A stretch of 64,000 bases of DNA, from NCBI GenBank assembly GCA_030407315.1, contig JALQPE010000712.1:1-64000 (forward strand), read 5' to 3'. Numbering within the stretch: the first letter of the stretch is position 1; every line of letters begins with the position of its first letter. Positions 1 to 8,964 of the stretch are shown piece after piece. Source of the stretch: Asparagopsis taxiformis. Its lineage: Eukaryota > Rhodophyta > Florideophyceae > Bonnemaisoniales > Bonnemaisoniaceae. The notes beneath the pieces are model-generated. The model searched no databases. It was not told the origin of the DNA and worked only from the letters and a program-made list of their open reading frames with translations. A program made the translations under genes and the position numbers.

Positions 1-799
1 ACAAAGCGTGGGATAACACATGCGAATTGTGGAAACTTCAATCTCCAAGATGGTCTAGCTTCCCCCGCCGTTATGTTCAGAGGCAATGGTACAGCAGATG
101 AACGTGCTCTACGACCAGCAATACAAGCCTCTGCTGCAAAAATTGCATATCAGTACAGTCAAGCTCTGCAGGGCACACAGCATTTGTAGTAGCGCACAAA
201 ATGTCCAGTTTAGAGCTCCAGGGTCTCACCGTTCACCAACTTCCAACGGTCACATCTTGCTGATGCCGGTACTCTTCGGCTGAGCAGGTCTTCATCAGTC
301 GAAATTGAACGATATTCGGGAATGGTTCCGTGGGGAACGGGCCTACAACTCCCGAAACTTTCATGCAGAACAGTGCATCGTATCGTCAGTTGCCGAGAAG
401 AGCACGAATGATCGCAGTATAAATAGCGTGATTGAGATACAATCAGAAAGTGACAGTGGCCATCTTCCGCTTTGCTGCGCCCTCCGTATAAACAGGCAAT
501 GTCCATTGTCGTGGCTATGCTTAACCGCAGATTTGTATCTCAGCACTCATCCAGCTTCTGCCGATAGAATACAGTATTGATAATCATTCCACACTTCCCA
601 TTCATACGGAATCGCTCCACAAAAACATCAACTCCTTCGTGGTTTACTTCCTAGCCGTAAATTCTGGTGACAGAATCACCATTTCAATCCTCGCAGTCTG
701 CATCACACAGATCATCTTACGCAGTGCGTGCTGCCCAGATCGTTATTCGGCCCTATCCAGAAACACTTTCAGGCCTTGTGCAACCAGTAGATCTGAAAT
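1..799. other. No gene recognised
   Basis: Short open frames only, none with recognisable domains. No structural RNA or repeat unit was recognised. It borders the first X repeat unit. Confidence 0.4.
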
Positions 800-1046
800 G
801 GAAATGGACGTCCGGTGAATGACCGGCACAATTGCATTGCTGGCGAGCCCAGGAATTCTAAAATTTCAGTCAGAAAAAAATTGCAAAAATACATCGATTT
901 GGGCGGTCGAAAGTGCCGTACGGCACACCCTCATCTCAAAAACATGTTCACATGTGCATGTTTTTGAGAATAGCCCAAAAAATAAAGCAATTCAGGACGT
1001 CCACCGGACATAGGCTCGATTCTAATATGGCCACAACGGCCCCAGA
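800..1046 (+). repeat. X repeat unit 1
   Basis: Starts with a TGGACGTCCGGTG-type block, then a GCATTGCTGG...GAAATTCTAAAATTT block, a CGTACGGCAC palindrome, a CATGTTCACATGTGCATG segment and GGCCACAACGGCCCCAG. The same series recurs at 1828-2060 and, inverted, at 62876-63130. Probably part of a dispersed noncoding element; no coding capacity is evident. Confidence 0.6.
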
Positions 1047-1713
1047 AGCTACCAAGCGCCCCGAGCGGCCCCTCCTCACTCACCCACTCACGCCCATCTT
1101 GCAGAAACGTTCCTGCTGGCCTCATCCATGCCTTCACATCCACATCATCATCCTCTGCTGAGCTGTTCAACTTGGACATTTACTGGAAGTACTCGTTGTC
1201 TTCGACGTCCACCAATGCAGGACAACACCATGAATACTACACCCACCGTGGAGCTCAGTTATCAGTGGTGGGCGTCCTATAAATGAATGCTACAGAACCA
1301 TTGCCCCAAGCCCTCCAATTTGGACGCTCAGCCAACAGCGATTGATGCTCTACCTCCTTGGTCGTTCTCCGATGCATGTAAATGCGTCAAAGTACGACCG
1401 ATGGGGCAGTCCAAACGTTTTGTACCAGTGCACGCCTAGGGATACCACAATGTTCGTCATACACACACAAACACACAAACAACCACGCACTGCTGCACCC
1501 ATCTGTCGCATGCGTCAGTGATGTGCTGCAGTGTGTATGCGCCGTGCGGTAGCAAAATTTCCATGCTTGCAGCCATTGAGATCCAGACATCCAGCTGCCT
1601 ACCAGGGAAGCCGTTTGCAGCCGATTCCCATTTTCGGAATGGTATCTCGGTGCTCTCATCACTTGCTTAGTTGCTGCGATGCAAGCAAATGTGCAGCACT
1701 CGCCTAGCTTGAA
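1047..1713. other. No gene recognised
   Basis: Contains a short CACACACAAACACACAAAC-like simple repeat near 1460. No domain-bearing open frame was seen. Confidence 0.35.
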
Positions 1714-1800
1714 ATGGACGTCCAGTGGAAGTCCGGCTCGATTGCATTGCTGGCCAGCGCTGAGATTCTAAAATGTTCGGCTGGAAAGTAGCTGCAAAAC
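1714..1800 (+). repeat. X repeat unit 2, partial
   Basis: Repeats the GGACGTCC / GCATTGCTGGCCAGC / ATTCTAAAAT blocks of the X family with several mismatches, then diverges before the CGTACGGCAC segment. It lies about 30 bp upstream of the next full unit. Confidence 0.5.
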
Positions 1801-1827
1801 TGTATCCATGCGCAATATTCGACCAAC

Positions 1828-2575
1828 CTGAAATGGACGTCCGGTGGATGTCCAGCTCAATTGCATTGCTGGTCAGCCCAGAAATTCTAAAATTTCAGTC
1901 AGAAAAAAAATTGCAAAATTATATCGATTTGAGCGTTCGAAAGTGCCGTACGGCACACCCCCATCTCAAAAACATGTTCACATGTGCATGTTTTTGAGAA
2001 TAGCCCAAATTTTAATTCAAATCAAGGTGTCTAATTTGGCCACAACGGCCCCAGGAACCGGCCGCCGCCCCGAGTGGGGCCATCGCTGGCTTCTGTAAGC
2101 ACCAACTGTAAGCAAAGCCACATCTCATGAAGGGTCGATTCCAGGCTCAGGCTCAATACGCCAGGGCGAAGTCATAGTCCTTGTTTCGGCATGCTCCCTC
2201 CCTACTCTCTCACGACAAACACTACTCACCCATCATGCTGCACATACTATGTGCACTTCATATGAGCAGTAGACCCGCCTGCGTGGTTGCTGTAATGCGT
2301 GGATGTGAGCAGCACACGAACAACCGAAAATGGACGTCCAGTGGATGTCCGGCTCAATTGCATTGCTGGCCAGCCCAGAAATTCTAAAATTTCCGAAAAA
2401 TCAATTTGGTGGCCCATCATCTCCCGTGCAGAAAACTCTCGCACTCATTTCTGATATAATTCTGGACGTGTTTCTCACTTTTATGCATCAGGAAAGGCGT
2501 TACAGAAAATTGGGACTACGCTACTTGTGAGCCGCGTCGTTTGAGATAGCGAGTAGAGTTTGTTGTATAGTATTT
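1828..2575 (+). repeat. X repeat, long copy (units 3 and 4)
   Basis: About 750 bp bounded by two GGACGTCC/ATTCTAAAATTT units (1828-2060 and 2325-2420). An inverted copy occupies 62465-63130. The two share the GGCCACAACGGCC block, the GGCTTCTGTAAGCAC block, and the run through AGTTTGTTGTATAGT at the far end. Indels separate the copies. Likely a nonautonomous mobile repeat; no terminal duplication was identified. Confidence 0.6.
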
Positions 2576-3334
2576 ATGTTATATTCTAAATGTGCGTTCG
2601 AGACCTGGTTTGTAATATTCTCGTCGTTTTGTGGGTACCAGTTTTGTGCTCACTTCTGGCAGCCCAATGGTGAAATGTACCTGAGCGATCAATCATCACC
2701 TACTGCTAGGTCGCACATTTTGCTGGCAACGTGTGCTTGGAAGGACGAATGAACGCCGTGGGAGATGGATTTTCAGTTCGTTCATTTGAAATAATAAAAT
2801 TTTATTAATTGCGAACTTTATGGAATAAGTTTGTGCCTTACAGTGGATATTACAGGGATCATGTAAGGGAAGCAAATGGATTGTCATATATATAATTATA
2901 CTATTTCGATGTTCTCGATCCGGATCTCATTATTCGGGAGTTCAGAGACCATGGCTCGGGCCATTCTTAATCTCAATACCAGCGATGATATGGAGTATGC
3001 ACAGCAGGACTTAAGCTGACGTCGAATGCTGTCCAGTCGACGTCGCAGGCTCCACTTCTCCGCCATCACTGACTGAGGTTCTTTGGCCGTGTTTCCTTTG
3101 TTTGGTGTAGAGGATAGAACGACGGTGAGTATGCCAGTTTGGAGAGATTGCAGCGAGGGAAGCGTGTGTTTTGCATCGTACTGTTGTCGTATATGCGATA
3201 TTGATTCATTAGCCTAATGCATGACTCACGAAGCTTCTGAGAAGCTTCGTGAGTCATGGTTTGCATGTTGTGAACGATGGGAGGCCGGTAAGTAAGTGAG
3301 TCTTGCGGGTGTGCAATAAGGGATGCATGGGTGT
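2576..3334. other. No gene recognised
   Basis: AT-richer than its surroundings. Apart from the palindrome at 3221-3257 nothing was recognised. Confidence 0.35.
3221..3257. repeat. Perfect 18-bp palindrome with 1-nt centre
   Basis: Arms ATGACTCACGAAGCTTCT and its exact reverse complement, separated by a single G. Each arm contains the TGACTCA AP-1/bZIP-type site and an AAGCTT. In RNA or single-stranded DNA it would form a long hairpin. It lies at the edge of the satellite-like region. Confidence 0.9.
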
Positions 3335-5170
3335 TTAGTCTGACTGTTCTGGTTCATTTTGATGTTGTATAGGTGGTGCAGGAATGGTGATGAAGGAAGG
3401 TAAGTTTCATTGAGCTTAAAGACAGGTTTCGCGATGAAATGGAATGCTGACTACATTTGTTCGTTGCACGATTTGTGACTTATTGGTTGTATTGTGTACA
3501 TGATGCAACGAGATGAAAAGTTTAAGTGCGTTCTGAGGGTATGAAGCGAGGGAAGTGTTTGTTTCGAATTTTACTGTCGTCTTTTATGCGATATTTATTT
3601 ATTGGGAGCTTAGTGAGTCATGGTGCATATTCGCTGAAGGGTGGAAGAGAGGTAAGCGAGCATTTAGGGGGTGCAGTGAGTGGAATGTGGGTTTTGAGTC
3701 TGACTGTTGTGGTTGATGTTGATTTTGTGTAGGTGATTCCGGAATGGTGATGACGGAAGATAAGTTACATTGAGCGCCTAGTTAAGTTGTGCGAAGATAT
3801 GGAATGCTGACTACATTTGTTTTTTGTGCAATTTTTGACTTATGGTTTGTATTGTGTGCAGGATACAACGAGGATAAGTAAGTTCTGAGGGTATGCAGCC
3901 AGGGAAGCATGGGTTTTCAGTCCGACTGTTGTTGCTGATTTAGATGTTGTGCAGGAGATGCTGTAATGGTGATGACGGAAGGTAAGTTACATTGAGCGCC
4001 CAGTCCGGTAGTGCGAAGATGCGGAATGCTGACTTCATTTGTTGGTTGTGAGATTTGCGACTTTTGGTCTGTACTACAGTAGTGACTATGGTGTGTAGAA
4101 TGAAACGGGGGTAAGTGAGTTCTGAGGGTATGCATCGAGGGAAGTGTTTGTTTCGAATCTGACTATTGCAGTTGATGCGATATTTATTCATTGAAAGCTT
4201 ATCCAGTCATGGCGTGTTTTGAGTGGAGGATGGAGCGAAGGTAGGTTCGGAAGTTTTGAGAGTATGCTGAGAGGGACATGTGGGTTTTGAGTCCGACTGT
4301 TTTTGTTGATTTCGATTTTGTGTAGGTGATGCAGGAATGGTGATGACGGAAGATAAGTTACATTGAGCGCCTAGTTAAGTTGTGCGAAGATATGGAATGC
4401 TGACTACATTTGTTTTTTGTGCAATTTTTGACTTATGGTTTGTATTGTGTGCAGGATACAACGAGGATAAGTAAGTTCTGAGGGTATGCAGCCAGGGAAG
4501 CATGGGTTTTCAGTCCGACTGTTGTTGCTGATTTAGATGTTGTGCAGGAGATGCTGTAATGGTGATGACGGAAGGTAAGTTACATTGAGCGCCCAGTCCG
4601 GTAGTGCGAAGATGCGGAATGCTGACTTCATTTGTTGGTTGTGAGATTTGCGACTTTTGGTCTGTACTACAGTAGTGACTATGGTGTGTAGAATGAAACG
4701 GGGGTAAGTGAGTTCTGAGGGTATGCATCGAGGGAAGTGTTTGTTTCGAATCTGACTATTGCAGTTGATGCGATATTTATTCATTGAAAGCTTATCCAGT
4801 CATGGCGTGTTTTGAGTGGAGGATGGAGCGAAGGTAGGTTCGGAAGTTTTGAGAGTATGCTGAGAGGGACATGTGGGTTTTGAGTCCGACTGTTTTTGTT
4901 GATTTCGATTTTGTGTAGGTGATGCAGGAATGGTGATGACGGAAGGTAAGTTTCATTGAGCGTTAAGATGTGTTTTGCGAATATATGGATAGCTGACTAC
5001 GTTTATTCATTACAAGATTTTTGCATCATGGTTTTTACTGTGTGTAGGGTGGAAGGGGGTAGGTAAGCGAGTTTCTAGGATATCTGGCGGGGAAGCGTTG
5101 CTTTTGAATCTGACAGTTGAGGTTGATTTTATGTATGTGGTGCAGCAGTGGTGAAGCAGGAACGGTAGGA
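3335..5170 (+). repeat. Satellite-like array with exact 593-bp tandem duplication
   Basis: Related sub-units of about 150-220 bp contain GGAATGGTGATGACGGAAG, GCTGACTACATTTGTT and GAGGGAAG blocks. Within the array 3743-4335 is repeated essentially exactly at 4336-4928, giving identical reverse-strand frames 593 bp apart. Many units pair a GTAAGT with a later TGTGCAG or TGTGTAG, like intron ends. No convincing protein is encoded, so I treat it as a higher-order tandem repeat. Confidence 0.75.
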
Positions 5171-5503
5171 TTCAAGGAGAGTGAAGAAAGGATTTGGGAT
5201 GATGGGAAATGAAGATGTGAGGTGTCTTTTGGAAGTGTATATTTTCGGGCATACGATAGAAGTGAGAGTGGGCTCCAAATCAGTACGATTTTTCTGACCA
5301 TATTCGTGTTTAATTTCTTGATGATTCGATGGGAAGAGGTGTTGTTAAGGAAAGCAGGGATGGTATTCGGAAGGAGCAGATGTTTTCTAATCTAGGCCGT
5401 GAGGGTCCGTGAAGTATGCGCAGATAGTGGTGCATGGCGTTCGGATGGTAGGGAGCATGCGATTCTGGGGGAGACGGGTGATCGACGATATGCTGACAGG
5501 TAT

Positions 5504-5657
5504 TTTGTATTCTGGCTGGATACGTATTTCATATTCTGGCTGGATACGTATTTCATATTCTGGCTGGATACATATTCCGTATTCTGACCGGATACGTATT
5601 TCCTATTCTAACCGGGTATTTATTTCCTATTCTGACCAGATATGTATTTCCTATTCT
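5504..5657 (+). repeat. 24-bp minisatellite, about six copies
   Basis: Unit TATTCTGGCTGGATACGTAT plus TTCA, drifting towards the right (GGCTGG becomes GACCGG, AACCGG, GACCAG). As the unit is a multiple of three, frames through it give 8-residue peptide repeats, probably without function. Confidence 0.85.
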
Positions 5658-5726
5658 AGAGAGACGTATTGTATACCAGCAGTTTCGTAAATGAGAGAAT
5701 AAAATACGGTCCGATATGGGCCCTGA

Positions 5727-6087
5727 ATTTACCTTCCGCTGTAATTTCTTCCCTCCCGGTTTTTGCTGATATATTGTATACTGGATGTCGGGTCCTAGTA
5801 TTCCGCCAAACGTACTAGAGAAAGTGGATGTCGGGCCCTAGGATCCCGCTGTATGTACTAGAGAAAGTGGATGTCGGGTCCTAGTATTCCGCCATATGTA
5901 CTAGAGAAAGTGGATGTCGGGCCCTAGTATTCCGCCATATGTACTAGAGAAAGTGGACGTCCGCATCCAAATTTTTTTTATTTTTTTGGACGCGGACGTT
6001 CATTTGTTCTAGTAAATCTCGGGGCCGACTAGGACCCGTACTAGAGAGACTGGACGTCCGCGTCCACTTCCGAAAACACAGACGTAT
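5727..6087 (-). mobile_element. T1 element, right end
   Basis: An inverted, highly similar copy sits at 63729-64000. The tip reads inward as CGTCTGTGTTTTCGGAAG followed by GGACGCGGACGTCC. At both sites this tip abruptly interrupts an open coding frame, so the element body lies to the left here. Subterminal 43-bp repeats (5782-5956) contain TACTAGAGAAAGTGGA. The left end is not in the window and no transposase can be assigned. Calling it a DNA transposon end is inference. Confidence 0.6.
5782..5956 (+). repeat. 43-bp subterminal repeats of T1, four copies
   Basis: Each unit has TGGATGTCGGG, CCTAG, ATTCCGCC and GTACTAGAGAAAG blocks. The inverted copy at the right of the window has only two units, so the number varies. 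Repeated subterminal motifs are typical of transposase-binding regions, which is the proposed role. Confidence 0.8.
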
Positions 6088-6990
6088 GACGCGGTTGCCC
6101 ATAACGCTCAACGAGAGCGCGGTTTTCCACTCGGCACGCTGCCGCTCCGTCAATGTCCGCGGACACACGTACACGGACGCCAACGCAGTGAACGGCGGTT
6201 CCTCGGGCGTCCCCTTCCATAAGTATGCGTCCATGATGTCTACGTAGACCGCATCGTCAGCGTCGCGCAACCACGAACGGTCGCAACGAATCGACGCCGG
6301 GATCTGGTAACGAACCGATCCCGCGGTCCCGTGGGCGAAACGACGCCCGGCACGACGCCCCCACGAATCTTCGGCTATGCGCATGTACTCGAGTACTGCG
6401 CGTGCGTCCAAGCGATCCTTGGCCAGCGTGGCCACGTCCTCGTCCGACACAGCCACCCGAGGCAGCACCGCCCACGCGTGGGATAGGGAACTCGCGTCGA
6501 GTGCGACTCCGTTGCGGTCGGAGGTTCCGACGGTTCCCGCGGGGACGTCCAACCCCGACGAGTCCCGACGGGGAGACTGGGGTGAACCCTCACGACGAGG
6601 TTCGCCAGCGCGCGACGCTGCCTCGGCACGACGTAAACGTGCGGCCGCGGCCATCGCAGCCACTCCACGACCAGAGGGCACGACCTCCGGCACTATCGGT
6701 GACTCCGGACTCGAGACAGACGCCGCGGCGTCGCCATCAGCAGGGGCAGCGGCCCCTACAGCCTCGACAAGCGGAACGGGAGCCGTCGGGCGTGACGATG
6801 AAGCAACGGCCTGCGGAGCAACGGCTTGAACCGCCCCAACGGACGGGGCGGGCGCGACGGACGCTTCGGTCGCTGGCGGCACACCGACCCTGGCGAGGGA
6901 GGGAGCACCCTGCGAAGGGTTCCTCGCTCCACCTCCAGCAGAGCCGGCGGGCCGCGGAGTGTTAGCATCGGTGCTACGGGTCGTAACCAT
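6088..6990 (-). pseudogene. G1 gypsy-like gag, C-terminally truncated by T1
   Basis: Reverse-strand frame of 301 codons from an ATG at 6990 (MVTTRST start). The N-terminal half is Ala/Pro/Ser/Val-rich and disordered-looking. The second half is more structured, with DDAVYVDIMDAYLWKG and CPRTLTERQRAEWKTAL. A low-complexity leader followed by a helical domain, next to LTR-like DNA, suggests Gag of a Ty3/gypsy element. No zinc knuckle is present because the frame runs into the T1 tip at 6087. The frame is open upstream to 7353, but I prefer 6990 because the upstream residues are hydrophobic and unlike Gag. Family assignment is inference. Confidence 0.5.
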
Positions 6991-8261
6991 CGTGGTTTCG
7001 CTGTACGCAATATTCACGACGAGTGCAACGAGCACAAGGACGAGAGCCACGCGGGCGAGACGAAACGAGAGAACGAGGAGAACGGAAGTAGCCAGGAGTA
7101 CCCAGCGGGGGAAAAGGGAGTGTGGAAAGGAAAGGCAACGGCCTGGATGTCGATGGTGAGAGGAAGGGTGAGCGACGATCGCTAACACGTTAAGCCGCGG
7201 CTTAAATAACCTTCCGACGACCGTTGTCGTAATGCCCGTTGGCAGATTCACGAAATGGCCGCGGCCTGCGTGCGTATCACGCTGAATCGAAGCACACCCG
7301 CGTGGTGGAACTGGACACTGCATTCGACTGCAGGAAACGCCTACGCGGGGCATTGACGGACGATGCCAACGGGCGGGCCTCGATGATTACGAAAGAGCCG
7401 GAGCGCACGCGCGCGCTCCGGCGCCGTGGCGATTCGATCAGCCAACCGGGCCGCGTACGTTTAAACGAGATTTTTCGGGACAACTGCCACGTCCGCAGTT
7501 GTACCCGAAGAGGCGCCACGGCCCCGTGTCTCAGGCGCGTCCTGACGGGCCTCGCGTGGCCGGGACGTCCACGTGTGGGGGTGGGGCTGTGTAGTATACG
7601 TGGCAATTCCGAAATTGCAAATATTTACGTTTTCCGCGGAATTCGAATTTCGGCGGACACGACCGGCGACAGCAATGCACGAACATTGCTGGCGCATGCG
7701 CGCGCGCAACCGGCACACGTGTGCAACGAACGTACTGGCAACGGCCAACGGACCAACGGGTCCCTGCGTGTGACCCACAAGGTCCTTTCCCATTCGGGGA
7801 CGTTACGAGCAGTGTTTACACTGTAAAGCGATGCCATCGTGGCTATATAGGTATTGGCATCGTGCCGGGAGGGAAAGTGGACAATAGAACGATCGGGCAA
7901 CGTGCTCTAGTCTACGACTGACTTCTACGTTACGTATTACGTTTTCGCCTAACGAGGCTTCGTCTCCGTCGAGCTGCGTACTCCCTACCCATCGCCACAC
8001 GTGAGGCTGATCGCGTGTAGTGCCTACGGGCTTGGTTGAGAGCGCCTCCGGTGACGTGCCACCTCGTTCGTTAACGTAGTCCACGCGTGGATCGTTCGTC
8101 GTGACGCCCGTGTCTACCTGCTAACCTATTCTCTACCCTATCCTTTCTCTGCTACCAAACATACAGTCAAAACACCAGCGGGTGGACTTATTCGTTTCGT
8201 TAAGGACAGCGTGTCCACTGGCTCGTACCAGCTACTACTTGCAACGAACTATCGTACCACA
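6991..8261 (-). mobile_element. G1 leader and probable 5' LTR (inserted in T2)
   Basis: GC-rich noncoding DNA upstream of the G1 gag. On the reverse strand the right border reads TGTGGTACGATAG, as expected for an LTR starting TG. Immediately right is AGGAT, which the uninterrupted T2 copy near 61370 also carries, matching a 5-bp target site. I could not find the inner LTR boundary or a primer-binding site. Confidence 0.45.
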
Positions 8262-8627
8262 AGGATGAAAAAATTAAAGACGAAATTGGAGTCGACCGAC
8301 AAGGAAAAACAGAGTGGTCGCCGTGACGGATGCGAACATCCATGTCGAGCACGGCGGCAGAAATTTCTGGGGTCGAAATTTTTGAATTTCTGAACCGGCG
8401 CCCGTCCTAGGTGGACATAGACATGGCGGAAGTCCATCCCGAGGGGGACATCCGTGGTACTAGAAACAATGAATGTCGCCCTAGTAATACTAGACGTACT
8501 AGACCGCATGGACGTCCGGTTCTAGGCGGACATCCAAAAATACTGGAGAACATGGACGTCCGCCTAGTAATACTAGGTGTACTAGAGGTTGTGGACGTCC
8601 GCGTCCATTTCCGAGAACACAGACGAA
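8262..8627 (-). mobile_element. T2 element, right end
   Basis: Inverted copy at 61022-61374. The tip reads inward CGTCTGTGTTCTCGGAAATG, closely related to T1, then GGACGCGGACGTCC and several ACTAG/GGACGTCC blocks. The tip cuts into the RNase H region of gypsy G2 at 8628. An AAATTTCTG...GAATTTCTGAACC segment follows the terminal blocks. The left end is not identified. Probably a sister family of T1. Confidence 0.55.
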
Positions 8628-8816
8628 CTCGCTCACATGGATCCTGTTCATTACCCCTTCCGAGGGACGTCTAGCACGCTGGCGACTACGGTTGTCGGAG
8701 TTCGACTTCGATATTCAATACCGCCCAGGTATTAAAAACGTCGTTCAAGACGCGCTGTGGCGGATAGAGACCACCGGTGAAGACCGAACCCCCATCGACG
8801 AGGACATACCCACCTT
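8628..8816 (+). pseudogene. G2 chromovirus pol: RNase H C-terminal fragment
   Basis: The forward frame encodes a typical Ty3/gypsy RNase H end, with GRLARWRLRLSEFDFDIQYR followed by PGIKNVVQDAL and an acidic linker. The usual ADALSR is here QDALWR. The frame runs uninterrupted to the CCTT target site of transposon W and resumes after W at 35379 in the same frame, leading to the integrase at 41871. T2 removed or displaced everything upstream (gag, protease, most of RT). Confidence 0.85.
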
Positions 8817-8862
8817 AACACTGATTTCGCTATGAACAGAACGTACTTTCCAAACCAGAATC
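8817..8862 (+). repeat. W left terminal inverted repeat
   Basis: 46 bp starting AACACTGATTTCG. It differs from the right copy at positions 14, 19 and 35 only. GTTGATTGA motifs follow within the next 80 bp (around 8875, 8907 and 8930). Confidence 0.9.
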
Positions 8863-8964
8863 CAACTTTCTGAAGTTGATTGAACATGAGAGATGTTTTT
8901 CATATTGATTGAATAGGATAACAAAGTTGATTGAACTACTCCTGTCGTCGAAGACGAGGCGTTT

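Noticed and set aside
3917..4784. Repeated reverse-strand frames of 72 and 83 codons
   Set aside because: They recur only because the 593-bp unit is duplicated; no start context, domain or codon pattern supports them.
5782..5956. Possible CRISPR array (43-bp repeats)
   Set aside because: Units are directly tandem without spacers, diverge from each other, and belong to a dispersed eukaryotic repeat.
6402..6965. Forward frames opposite the G1 gag
   Set aside because: GC-rich low-complexity shadows of the gag frame; Arg/Pro-rich translation without features.
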